Below are positions 1 to 9,722 of a stretch of 64,000 nucleotides of DNA, in pieces. The position numbers and the translations under genes are program-made. The number at the start of each line of letters is the position of its first letter. Within the stretch, counting starts at the first letter, position 1. The notes under the pieces were generated by a model that did no database searches, was not told where the DNA came from, and saw nothing but the letters and a program-made list of their open reading frames with translations. The stretch covers positions 41,736,714 to 41,800,713 of the forward strand of contig CM049320.1 in NCBI GenBank assembly GCA_026874595.1, in the 5' to 3' direction. This DNA is from Sipunculus nudus (taxonomy: Eukaryota; Annelida; Sipuncula; Golfingiida; Sipunculidae).

Positions 1-194
1 ATGTTTATATTAATTCTATTTATCTTTCTTTCTCCAAATCTGTCTGCATGCTTGTTATAATATTAGGGGAATATCTTTTTTAGAGAAAAGAGGAGATAAA
101 TTAGATTAATGAATTAAACCAGATTCAGAAGCCGATGTAGGATTAATGAAGCCTGTCTGTGCGTCTGTGAAATTGTTTTGTACAAAAATATTCC

Positions 195-252
195 TATTAT
201 ATTATATTATATTATATTATACTATATTATATTATATTATATTATATTATAT
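195..252. repeat. (TATTA)n pentanucleotide microsatellite
   Basis: Near-perfect 5-bp tandem repeat with one interruption (tatac). It lies just before the tRNA-like head of the SINE at 265. Similar ATATT-type sequence recurs after that SINE near 675-695, so part of it may be target-site duplication or SINE tail. Confidence 0.9.
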
Positions 253-264
253 CAAAATATTTTA

Positions 265-700
265 CCGGCTTCTGTGGCTCAGGGGTAGAAGCAAAGGACT
301 CAAAGCCGGGAGGTCGTGAGTTAGAATCTAAGCAGACACCCTCAGCCAGGGTGCATGTTTTAATGGGAAGGCCGTGTTTTCACTGCCAAACGAATGTGCC
401 TTTACGGGGTTTTCTCGATTGAACGACCCAGTAATCTGAACGATTACTCACCCAGGGCCCGCAGGTGCAGAAGTCACCGGGCCTGGTTAAAACTAGGATA
501 TAAAATTAGAGGAAGGAAGTGTGTCAAACCCTGTCAGGTAGTCCCAAACCGGACTGGAATTCTGCAGTCAGATGGACGTATACTTGTAGTTAAGCTAGCA
601 TTAAATAAAATGGAGACGGTTACAAAAAAACCAGGTCGTTACCAACTCTCTCATTGCTCTGTTCTACAGGATTTGTTAATATTATATTATATTTACAAGT
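265..700 (+). mobile_element. tRNA-derived SINE
   Basis: The left end resembles a degenerate tRNA gene. An A-box-like TGGCTCAGGGG lies at 275-285 and a B-box-like GAGTTAGAATCT at 318-329, the usual spacing of an internal RNA polymerase III promoter. The body continues through a GC-richer unrelated section (about 340-560) to a 3' part near 610-700 that ends in AT-rich ATATT-like sequence. The 109-codon open frame at 394-723 lies inside this element and is not credible as a gene. The head is seen in the sequence; the 3' limit is inferred. Confidence 0.6.
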
Positions 701-720
701 ATGGTTCTGGTAATCTGATA

Positions 721-860
721 TAACTACCTCCGCCAGGAGGGTATGCGTTCATCACGTGTGTGTGTGTGTGATTGAGGAATAAGTGAATACAAACACATCT
801 CACAATAGGAATGCCCACATGGCGGAGGCTTGCATTCCTTAGAATGCTTTAGTAAAACAC
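721..860. repeat. Dispersed repeat bounded by acctccgcc / ggcggagg
   Basis: The left side reads ctacctccgccaggaggg (722-740). It is followed by a GT run, and the right side carries the inverted motif tggcggagg near 820. The pair forms a dyad about 100 bp apart. Fragments with the same motif in both orientations recur at 13088-13140 (tggcggaggta and ccgccagaggtagtta), so this is a repeat family in this genome. The class is unknown. Confidence 0.4.
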
Positions 861-865
861 GCTAC

Positions 866-1885
866 CGTCAATTAAAGACTTTTCTGTCTGAAGATAAAAA
901 AGTCATCGCCTCCGTTAAATCACCGTATTACGAATCATGTTCAATTTTCAGGTATATGTCACCCTGCGGCCACTGCGTTTCCTACAGTACTAAAATTGAA
1001 AATGCAAATTTCCTTTAATCTTTAGAGTGCTTACAGGGTCATGTATTATCAACAATGTATTTTGTTAATATACATGGCTAAATACTGGATATCTACTTGG
1101 GAAACATATGATCTAACTGCTGTTGTTCATTTATATGGGTCATTTATCGTGTAATGTCCAGGAAACATTTCAAAAGTTACTTCCATTAACTGCTCGTCCA
1201 TTGAATGACAATACAACCGTGTGATTAAAAAATGCATTCTTATAAAAACTTGTAGATTTCAGTTCTTACTCTGATGGGACTTGGAATTATCCAAATATCA
1301 TAACCTATTGTTAAAACATTAGATCTAGTCTCGGAAGTCCTATAAAAATGTTGCCATTTCGCTTTGAAGTTCAGACCAAATTTTATAATCAATTTTTTAG
1401 ATAAGGTCTAATTCTCCTAATTTTCTGAAAATAGGCATAGTGCTGAGATTTCTTATTTTTAGAGAAATAATAAGATTTGTATATTGGATTCTTGAGCCCC
1501 TATGGGAATGATACACATACCGTTTAGCTTGTTTTGGCTAATTGTACATTCATGATTTTTTGTGTGCAAAATGTCTTACTGCTCACAGACTTCCTTTGTA
1601 GTGGTTTAGGACAATCACTCTATGTGCATAATTGATGTCAACTGCCTATCACGTACAAGCGTTTTCTTCTGCTAACTTAATAATTCATGTTTAAAATGTT
1701 CTTATCGTGTCCTCATATCCCCAGATATCGGTCACTGTCAGCTACGATTATATTACACATTCTGTCATTTCCACCTTTTAAGCTTTTCAATTTTGTCTTT
1801 TGGATTCACTTCTCATCCAAATGGCCACGATACATTGATTCTATCTGATCCACTCAGCCACTGCTTTTGGTTAGAGTATCATCAC
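866..1885. other. AT-rich unique sequence, no feature recognised
   Basis: All frames are broken. I see no repeat boundary, splice-framed exon or RNA gene. It is probably intergenic or intronic. Confidence 0.5.
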
Positions 1886-1887
1886 CC

Positions 1888-2003
1888 GGGCATTGGTACA
1901 AGGCTCAGAATGTCCTAACCAATGAAAGCTGATCTGACCAGGGTTGAAATTTACAATACTCCGCTCCTATTGGTCGAAACGTGCTTTGACCTGTAGCCAA
2001 TGG
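1888..2003. promoter_or_regulatory. Cluster of four CCAAT/ATTGG boxes
   Basis: CCAAT in either orientation occurs at about 1892 (attgg), 1919 (ccaat), 1969 (attgg) and 1997 (ccaat), four within 115 bp. NF-Y-bound promoters often carry such clusters. No TATA box, initiator or convincing exon follows directly, and the last box overlaps the end of the transposon at 1998, so function is only an inference. Confidence 0.2.
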
Positions 2004-2423
2004 CATCAATTTAACTTCAAGGGAGGGGGCAGGACTCACAGGCGTGGGAGGGTAATCAAAGTGGGGACAATTCTCTTATAATTACACACACACTTCATAT
2101 ATAAACCTTTTTATTCTCTGTGCGGAACATTTTCAAATATTAGAATTAGGTATAAGTTTTACAAAAATTAGGTATTATATTTCTAGTACATGTTAATTCT
2201 AAACCAGGTTTTGGCATATAATGTTTCATAGTAAATGTTTCATATAATGTTTCATAGTTCTAATATTTAATATATTTCACTTCCAAAATATATTTAATAA
2301 TCTCTGAATATCAGTGGGATGATTACAATGACCATCCCCACCTAGCTTAAAGTGTGTGTGTGTGTGTGTGTGAAGGGGGGGGGGGGGAGGTATACCCTCA
2401 TTCCCCCTGTATTGACGCCCCTG
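1998..2423. mobile_element. hAT-like non-autonomous element, copy 1
   Basis: The right end is tgacgcccctg (2413-2423); the left end caatggcatca (1998-2008) is a degraded inverted match. The interior shares order and motifs with 54290-54681: a G-rich left part with gtgggagggt, then 'cattctaaaccag'-type and 'tttcatagt' motifs, then a GT run plus G run, then 'taccc..cccctg'. No transposase is present. Flanking 8-mers match only weakly (5 of 8). Confidence 0.55.
2352..2388. repeat. (GT)n followed by a G run
   Basis: About ten GT units run into about 13 G. The same GT-plus-G arrangement occurs at the equivalent place of the second copy (54626-54648), so it belongs to the transposon and was not independently acquired. 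Confidence 0.85.
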
Positions 2424-3337
2424 TCTGTGCCAAACCTGCCAATCTACAAAACGTGCTATGTTTTATTGTAAGTAGTGTCAGAAGGTGCAGTAAGGGTGAT
2501 TTTAACGGAAGTTATAGGCAACAGAGTGTAACTTTTGGATGAACAAACGAATTATCATTTTTTTTTAAATTTTCTTTACATATTTGTTGCAGTTATTATG
2601 TTTGTCATTGAAATTGATATGGAATGAAAGTATGTCGATAAAATTAAGAATAGATGAACTAACTCATTGTTTTTGTACAAATGAATGATACGCCTATCTC
2701 TAATGCAGCATGTATACTTGTGATTAGCCAACTAAGTAAACATGGCAGCATTGAGCATTCTAATAGGACCAGTAATCCCGGTCTCCGTTGACTATTCATG
2801 TCAGATTGACAAGAGGGTATCTATTATATTTAACGCGTTATACTCATTAAGATTCTATTTAGGATGGCAATTCATAACAATAAACTCTTGCTTATTCTGG
2901 TATTTTGAAACACGTTCATGCTTATATCAAGATTTTACTGTCCTTCCTTATATTTTTTATATTATGCCAGCGGTTCATCTAGTTTAGCTTTATCTTCTTA
3001 TGTTGGGGGAGGGGGTATTTTTGAAAATAATCAATACAAATCAAAGTATTTCCTATTTCTTTGTTTGGAGAAGAGGACATTTTTACGACGGGTATATAGA
3101 CTGAAAATAAACTGCAGAAATTTTCAGAAACCTAGCGGTGGAGGGGGGGGGGAGTCATCTATATTAGAATTGGCGGTAATGGCAATTAAACTTTGTCACG
3201 CAATGCTTCTATGGTCAAGCCTCGGTAATATTAATCTCTTAGCCGTGATGCGTTCCGGGCGATGCAAGATGTGTCTTAAGGGTGGCATTTTCCATGTTTT
3301 CAATGAATCCAGGGGAATGTAACATTTTTATTTTTAG
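2424..3337. other. Unique sequence with G runs; no gene recognised
   Basis: Two short G-rich stretches (about 3003-3015 and 3140-3153) are the only notable features. Open frames here read through low-complexity sequence and start at non-ATG codons, so I do not call them. The last 20 bases form a T-rich tract ending in AG at 3336-3337. Confidence 0.4.
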
Positions 3338-3461
3338 CAGCATCATCTAAAAAATTACGCCAGTGAACCAAATCCATGTCAACTCGGTCCATGGGAAACG
3401 CGGCCCTCACAAGCCATACCGAAGTTCCACAGACCTATTCCAATGCAAAAACGGGCAAGAT
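3338..3461 (+). CDS. Candidate internal exon, unknown protein
   Basis: A strong 3' splice site (T-rich tract ending ttttttag-like at 3320-3337) and a good 5' splice site (GTAAGTAT at 3462) bound 124 nt. One frame is open throughout and gives 41 codons including SEPNPCQLGPWETRPSQAIP, basic near its end, leaving one base for the next exon. A second frame has ATG codons at 3382 and 3397, the latter starting MGNAALTSHTEV, so a first-exon reading is also possible. I recognise no family and found no partner exons. Splice signals are seen; coding is inferred. Confidence 0.3.
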
Positions 3462-3463
3462 GT

Positions 3464-4290
3464 AAGTATAACCCTGATCTACCTACCTGATTTGCTTATC
3501 TTTGAATACGTTCGTCACAGAAGTTAGCAGAACTTCGTAACAGAATACTTTAAACCCGCGACACAGAGCTCAAGTCCAACTAAATTAGCCGACAGATCCT
3601 CATATCTACGCGATTTGGTTCTAAATCTTACATAGGCCTTTCTTTAGTTAAACAAACGTACTGGTAAATTGGTCAGAGAGGAACCAGACTTCATGGTCCA
3701 GAATTCGCGGGTCCCCTATTGAAGTGTAGCACACGGTTGCGATTTTGGTCCACATGTTGACCTGATGTCCCTTGTATAGAAATGCATAATGCATGTATAA
3801 AAGAAAATATTTATTATGTGGCAAAACAAATGTTCAACCGACATGCAACCGTTTTAAGAATGAGTGGAATCAAGGAAAATATTGAAAAGGATATGATTTT
3901 GGCCAGTTTGCTTTAGTTTTAAACGAATAATAATGTATACCCAACCATTCATTAAAAATCCAACTTTTCACCAAATAAATCGCCAGCTTCACAGGCCATG
4001 ACCTAAATTCAGTTGCTCTGACCTTTGACCCATATTTATGCAGAAGCAATTTTCAAACATACTCCGCTATTCTACAAAAAGGCTAAAAAACCTGTTTCCT
4101 ATTTACAGGTGAAACAGCGACAAGATTCATTTTTAAATACAAAAAAAAAATTAGGAGGCGCCATCTGAAGGAGGAGGTCGCGAGTTCCCGCAAAGATCTA
4201 AACATCTGTTAGTTTGTTCAGACACTGCTTAGACAGAAAATATTATTTATATATGGTTCAAGTGATGTAAGAATGCAAAAACAATAGGAC
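3464..4290. other. Unique AT-rich stretch
   Basis: No repeat unit or supported exon. A B-box-like gaggtcgcgagttcccg near 4173-4190 could be a decayed SINE head, but no A box or tail supports it. Confidence 0.35.
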
Positions 4291-4494
4291 ATGGCACTAT
4301 TGGAAGACCAAATGCTCAGCGATATCATAATAACATCCCTGAAACATCCAGGTGGCGGCCACGGCGGAAGCAACCTGAAAACAAATTATCCGCTAGAATA
4401 TAATAACGGGGGAAAAAATCAGGTTTATGGGTTCATTGGGAATAATATAATTTCGATGAGCTCTCAATCCCGGCCATATTCACTCAAGGCTTAA
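4291..4494 (+). CDS. Small ATG-initiated open frame, 67 codons
   Basis: This frame starts at a genuine ATG in a favourable context (gacATGG). It begins MALLEDQMLSDIIITSLKH and continues with a Gly-rich stretch (GGGHGG) to a stop at 4492-4494. Base composition is less AT-rich than its surroundings. There is no signal peptide, membrane segment or known motif. A weak GT donor within (ccag/gtggcg near 4351) would allow it to be a first exon. It could equally be chance or conserved non-coding sequence. Confidence 0.22.
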   Translation: MALLEDQMLSDIIITSLKHPGGGHGGSNLKTNYPLEYNNGGKNQVYGFIGNNIISMSSQSRPYSLKA

Positions 4495-4801
4495 TGGCGA
4501 ACCTTAAGCCATTTCAACATCAATTACGGGTTTTATAAAAACACAGCAGTGCTTTTATCTCTGCTGGTTACCAACAAGATGTAATACTTGAAAATGATTG
4601 AATTGTGTTAATCAAGTTAACCGCAAAAGATGAAAGCATCCTCTCACAACCTTAATGTACACGTCACCGGACTTGAAATGCAAAATATAATTGCATATCT
4701 TATCATTACGCCTTGCAGGAAACCAGTCCACAAAAGTTAAATAAGGTCCGCATGATACAGAATTTCTATAGGAACAAATAATACTCTGGAATATCTTTTC
4801 C

Positions 4802-4984
4802 TTACTTCACTCTTCTTTTCATATGTGTAACTAAGAAAAACAAGGTCATAATGCCAATCCCGCCGAGCACATTGAGTAAAAATGAGATATCCGTGTAAGC
4901 GTACACATGAGCAAATGTAGCGCGATTTATGCCTTTTGACACTAGAGAGCGTACTAGTGTCTTTACATCTGGCGTCCAGGACAT
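4802..4984 (-). CDS. Small ORF with one membrane segment, 60 codons
   Basis: A real ATG (at 4984) opens 60 codons ending in TGA. Residues about 31-52 are hydrophobic (ISFLLNVLGGIGIMTLFFLV) and are followed by a basic end (KRRVK), a plausible single-pass segment with a cytoplasmic basic tail. The pattern loosely recalls the last helix of DHA2-type major facilitator transporters, but that is too weak to name. It diverges from the ORF at 5116, with 131 bp between the two start codons. Confidence 0.2.
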   Translation of the reverse strand: MSWTPDVKTLVRSLVSKGINRATFAHVYAYTDISFLLNVLGGIGIMTLFFLVTHMKRRVK

Positions 4985-5115
4985 CACTCTAACGCTCAAT
5001 GAGATGCAAATATTTTGTTAAATTTTGACGTCTGACGGCCTACAAATGCGCTGTCATTGAACATGAACCAGGCAAATCGTTAGGTTTTTTAGTACACCTT
5101 CTAACAACACCTACC
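4985..5115. promoter_or_regulatory. Spacer between two divergent small ORFs
   Basis: The 131-bp gap holds a perfect POU octamer ATGCAAAT (5004-5011) and a CRE-like TGACGTCT (5026-5033). If the flanking ORFs are real, this would be a compact bidirectional promoter. There is no TATA box. Regulatory use is an inference. Confidence 0.2.
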
Positions 5116-5229
5116 ATGTCCGCGTCAAATTCTGTTTTAACAAGTATAGCTCGCACGGGTTATTGGACGAGAGCTGAATTTGTATGCGATACAGGAAATG
5201 ACTCGACGGATTTTCAGTTTGGCGTGTGA
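5116..5229 (+). CDS. Candidate first exon or 37-residue ORF
   Basis: An ATG in a strong context (ctaccATGTCC) opens 37 codons (starting MSASNSVLTSIARTGYWTR, later EFVCDTGNDSTDFQFG). A good 5' splice site GTGAGTTA overlaps the stop region at 5226-5233, so the exon would end at 5225 and bypass the TGA at 5227. No signal peptide or known domain is visible, and I could not identify the continuing exon. Confidence 0.25.
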   Translation: MSASNSVLTSIARTGYWTRAEFVCDTGNDSTDFQFGV

Positions 5230-5689
5230 GTTATTTTATGTGTATTATTTTATGTTAAATAATCATTCGTCGCATCATGCTAAGAGTAAGGACTGTTTAC
5301 CGCGATATCAATGCAGTTAATCCTCCCGTTTGGTTTGTATCACGACTTACGTTACGCTTACAGGTTCAATATAAACACCTACTTTGTCGTTTATTCATAT
5401 AATCAGGCCGTGTTTGGTTGTAGCCCAGAAAAAAAAAAAATTTAGCCATAGGCATTCTAATAGTCAACAGTCATATTTCCAACTATGTACTGCATATAAT
5501 AATAAAAAAATCGACATTTTATACTTCAGTCTACAAATGTGGCGTTTCGTTATGTGGTGTTCAACTCACGATTATCTATAACATTTGATGAATGATGTTT
5601 CAGCCCACCGTTTAGTCAATATGATTTAAACTGAAAAAAGGACGGTGAAAGTAAAATATATATGTTTAATAAGATGAATATTTTAGTTG

Positions 5690-5810
5690 GACTCGTTTTC
5701 GGACATAGACTATATTCAAATGACTCGGACTCTAAGATGATTTAATTGGACTGGATTCTCACTCACCTGAAGTCGGAGATTGTGGACTCGACTACAACAC
5801 GGTTCTGCAG
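5690..5810. repeat. 'gactcgga'-rich dispersed repeat fragment
   Basis: Repeated gactcg/ggactc words (ttggactcg, gactcggact, ggactggatt, gtggactcgac) match the style of 6825-6870, 8450-8540 and 62105-62498. It is probably a decayed piece of the same MITE family. Confidence 0.4.
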
Positions 5811-6224
5811 ATAACAACAAGTTAATACATATCGGACGAGTAAGCAGGGTTTACATGACTAATTAGGAGCATCTAAATCCCCCGTCACTCATGAAATAAA
5901 AGGTAAAAGAACCATTGTGTTCCTCTCATTCAGTCATCAATTTAAACCCGACGTGTAATTCTTCTGGACATAGGTCCACCACAGCTAATAACCTGAATTC
6001 TGCATTCTAGGGAATGCAAGCCCCCGCGATGCTCCCAAAACGTGTTGGTATCCACGGAATCGGCACCGGGGTTCATTCGTGCATAAAAAACTCTACACTT
6101 GTGGATATTCCGTAATCACGTTCCTGAATTCGGATCATGTGCCGGGTCCACACTATTCTAATTTATTCTTCATTTGCCCATTAGTCTTTATCGTGCTAAT
6201 GGTATCTCGGGAACCTTGACACCG

Positions 6225-6305
6225 GTTTCGCAGGTTTTACCCACCACCCGGGTATAAGGCCCGGGTCAAACCCGGGTTCGGTAAAATAAGTTTTACCCAG
6301 GCTTT
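6225..6305. repeat. cccggg-rich palindromic fragment
   Basis: Three CCCGGG words and inverted ggttttaccc / ggtaaaa arms lie within 80 bp. A related palindrome (cccggtataccggg, with aggtaaaaag beside it) is at 20935-20955, pointing to a small dispersed foldback family. Confidence 0.4.
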
Positions 6306-6599
6306 TATTCAGACCCATATTTCCCTTGTTTTTAACATTTAGATAATGTAATTAAAACAACAATTGTATTAACAATTGTATTTAAAATCTACATAGTTAA
6401 ACATAGTATAAATTCGGTGCATCCTAGTTTTAGTACCTTAATAGTGAGAGCAGCTCTAATCCCATGAACGAGAGTCGTCCAAACTAAATGAAAGAAAAAT
6501 CACAGAATAACTATATATATATATATTATCCTAAACGTATGATATGACACCCTAGACGGTTTACAATAATAAACCTGCAAGAAACACTACCCCTGGGGA

Positions 6600-6820
6600 T
6601 CAATCACGAACCTTTGAAAGTTCCCCACTCAGTCCATCTTAAAGAACCTTGAAGGGTTCCTGTGAGAAGCTGTGAAGAGGTTCAAAAATGGAACTTTATC
6701 GGTTCCATAAAAGAACCATGGGGAGTTTCCTAAAAGAACCCCGTCTGAAAGGTTCAATGTTCCCCACTCAGTCCACACAGAAGAACCCTTTTTGGTTCCA
6801 GCTGGAACCCTTTTTTTTTC
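6600..6820. repeat. agaacc/ggttcc inverted-repeat element
   Basis: Alternating agaacc and ggttcc words (6640-6820), with 'ttccccactcagtcca' repeated at about 6620 and 6760, produce multiple inverted pairs able to fold back. A foldback or MITE origin is likely. No coding content. Confidence 0.5.
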
Positions 6821-7057
6821 TTAGGCTATTCGAGTCCAAATCTTTCAGACCTCGATTCCAAGTCCGATTCCTTTAAAATATCTTTATTCGTAACTGTTTA
6901 AATTGGACATTCAAGATTCAAGATGGATATTTCTGGTTTAAACATGCTTTTGTTTTGATACTTAAAAACATTTAGCTCCCGATGTACTGATTAGGCTTTA
7001 CAATACAGGCTTAATTTTTTTTATATTTTGTCAATAGTCTTAGTGTAGCTTATGTAG

Positions 7058-8373
7058 CAGAGTTGGGTCCGAGTACTTTGAAAGTACTCGAGTATGAGTA
7101 CTGAGTACTTTAGAAGTACTTGAGTTCGAATCGGAGTACTTTAGTGCCTTTTTATAAAAGTATTCGAATTCGAGTACCGAGTACACTCAATTTACTCATG
7201 AGTACTTGAACGAGTCCTTTTAGGTCTTTAGTTTCTTATGTCATTGAGTTATACAAGAACACACTTTGGTATCGAAAAAGTGTTCGTTTCCAAACATTCA
7301 TTTAAAAATGTACATTAAATGTTTTATAATGCAATTAAACATTCTAATTTCATTATTTAAGGAACATTTGAGTCTGCGGTTCTTCTTTCTTACTCTCTCA
7401 GACTGTAGATTATTCCCGGAAACACTGAACACCCCCTGTACTGTGGTTGAAGATACTATTATTGACCAGGCGCATGCTGTAAAGCACATACCCATGAAAT
7501 AAGATGACAAAAATTAGGACTGAAAACACCAGAAACAATGTTATTCATGCTCGTTCTTGATAAATGAATGTGGAATAAAAAGTTATATACAAAGAACATA
7601 TTTTTTCAACACTCTGTTTTACCCAGTGTGTATACCTTCAGTTTTGAGATTAAGTGGCGCTAAAACACTCATATAATAGTTTACTGATAATAGCAAGAAG
7701 ACCATTTCTCCGTAAATCACAACATTTTGACACTGCAAGTAACAGCCCAAAACTACAAGTAGGAAAAATAGAAATTTCCAAGGAAAAATAAGACCGACAC
7801 AAAAAATAGAAAAAGAAGGAAAACTTAGATCACTTGACAGCCTGTGAATCATTAAGCCGTATAAGCATGGTAATCCCAACCCAGGGATCAGATGCTATCA
7901 CGAGAAGCTATATCCATATTTACTGACTGACAAGTGTGAACCTTTTGGGTACTAAACTTTAATTATCCTCAGTTGAATCAAGCTAACTTCTCGAACAACC
8001 TAGTCACTTATTTAGATGCTATTATTCCATTGTTTGCTAACTGTGATAAACTTGATTGGAAAAGTACTTTGTCATTGTAAATTATGGCTCCATTATTGTT
8101 CAACTGCATTGATTACAGCAGGCAATCGCTGCAATGTAGTTTGTAATATGTTTCGCATTCATTTAATGAGGAAGAGACGAAATATATATGTTTCAAATAT
8201 TCGAAAGTGCTATTGAAAGTACTCATTTTTATGAGTACTTTCAAAGATGTAGAGTGATTAGACGCGTTCTTTTGTCATTTTGAAGGAGGTACTCAGGTAT
8301 GAGTACTGAGTATTCTAAATATTACTCATGAGTACGAGTTCTTCGAGTACGAGTACGTTTGGACCCAACTCTG
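7058..8373. mobile_element. Non-autonomous hAT-like transposon (MITE)
   Basis: Perfect 13-bp terminal inverted repeats, CAGAGTTGGGTCC at 7058-7070 and its complement ending at 8373, are followed inward by clustered 'gagtac' subterminal repeats (7071-7215 and 8218-8352). Flanking 8-mers ttatgtag and ataagtag agree at 6 of 8 positions, as expected for an aged hAT target duplication. The 1.3-kb interior encodes no transposase; its short ORFs (such as 7266-7502 and 7619-7879) start at non-ATG codons. Confidence 0.8.
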
Positions 8374-8439
8374 ATAAGTAGCAGTCATGTGTGTGTCCCC
8401 AAATCTGAATGTCCATTTTTAGGTGACAGTCTTTTTCCC

Positions 8440-8545
8440 ATGTACTCGAGATAGACTCTGCCTGATATTTCCAATTGTGACTTCAGAGTCCGCGTACAAG
8501 TCCGAGTCCAGGACCCTCGAATCCAAGTCCGAGTCCCTGTAATAG
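8440..8545. repeat. 'gagtccgagtcc' repeat fragment
   Basis: Words such as aagtccgagtccaggaccct (8496 onward) closely resemble those in the element at 62105-62498. Two overlapping minus-strand ORFs (8385-8675) run through it and are rejected as coding. Confidence 0.5.
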
Positions 8546-8699
8546 TGGAATACTGCATCGTGAGAATTTGAATGTCCCTTACCCTGCCACGGTTGACAGA
8601 TAATGTATTTGATTTCCTTTTCTGTTTCAAGCTCTGGACCGTCGTTAAGCGAACTAAACTTATATAACAATACAACTGTAAGGGTTATTCAGATACAAA

Positions 8700-9300
8700 G
8701 ATTATTTTTACGGATCATGTATGTCAGTTATTAAAAAAACAAGTCTCTGATAGCCTCTTCCGATATATTTCAGGATTTGATAATTAAGTCATTTTGAGTT
8801 CATTAAAATATATCATCTGTTATGCAGCTATTGGTCCCTGTGCGTTTCTCTTTGTAACCCCTAGTATAAGAAATCTGGTAAAATAAGTTTTCATCTATGT
8901 GTGAACATGATGGTTCTTAATTCCCTAATTTTCGCATGTCAATGCCAAAATTTATACCGAATATCTCTAACTTCTTTTAACATACGTAACATACGTAAAA
9001 GTTTGAATTTCTCTATATCTCTAATCAGGTTTATTAAGGCAACTAGAATACTAAAGTTTGGTACGAAGCAGTCTTCCTTTTAATAATTTAACAATATTTA
9101 GCAATACAACACTCCACTCCATTTTTTTTATTCAGGAAACAAGTAAACATGACATGATAATAACAAAATATGTTTCTATTTTATTGCTCAAATAAAATCT
9201 GTTTAATGAGACATCAACAAAAAATAGAATTTGCTGAAGTCTCATGACACCACAAACATATTTTGGAACATTTGCAACAACGGTGACTTATTTGGACATA
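8700..9300. other. AT-rich stretch, nothing recognised
   Basis: No feature seen besides homopolymer A and T tracts. Confidence 0.4.
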
Positions 9301-9345
9301 ACGCAGTCAGGACACAAACGGAATTGGCTTGTAGCGGTCGGGTGG

Positions 9346-9353
9346 TATAAATA
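9346..9353 (+). promoter_or_regulatory. Isolated TATA box
   Basis: TATAAATA followed by AGGGC sits in a locally GC-richer patch (ggtcgggtgg upstream), matching the metazoan TATA consensus. No convincing first exon follows: the next ATG (9371) meets a stop after five codons. Functional status is unknown. Confidence 0.2.
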
Positions 9354-9624
9354 AGGGCTTATTTTCACGTATGGAGCTTGTCTGGTAAACTTCCCTGTAT
9401 CAGCTCATCTTTAGCAAGATGAAAAATCACTCTTGATACGAGACGCCCTCTATTTGATTTGAAAAGAAGATATTAGGGTAATTTAGCAGGCTTCTGGAGT
9501 ATGTAAGTTGTTTTCTTGAGCATGGAATCAACAACAGTCTCTAAATATAAACGACATGTTCTTTTGGTAATTTATATGCATCATTATTTTTTCTTGTGTC
9601 AGGCACAGGTAGTTGATTTCCATG

Positions 9625-9722
9625 AAATTGTATGTGGGTATGTGTGTGTGAATTGCGCTGTGAGTCCGACCATCGGAGAATTGGCCCTATATAAATACTA
9701 TATATTATTATTATTATTATAT
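9625..9722 (+). mobile_element. 3' end of a SINE/LINE with (TTA)n tail
   Basis: The stretch gcgctgtgagtccgacc (9656) through ggccctatataaatac (9684) ends in tattattattattat. A 'ctatataaat' box followed by TTA repeats is a common 3' end of SINEs and their partner LINEs in marine animals (general knowledge). No tRNA-like head is visible, so it is 5' truncated. Confidence 0.55.

Noticed and set aside
394-723. 109-codon ORF
   Set aside because: It lies wholly inside a tRNA-derived SINE and shows no recognisable domain.
3397-3461. First exon of a PKA catalytic subunit (MGNAA start)
   Set aside because: Only the first five residues fit; the following residues do not resemble the kinase N-terminus and a competing open frame exists.
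4802-4984. C-terminal helix of a DHA2-type MFS transporter
   Set aside because: The resemblance is limited to a hydrophobic pattern over about 30 residues; no upstream transporter sequence is present.
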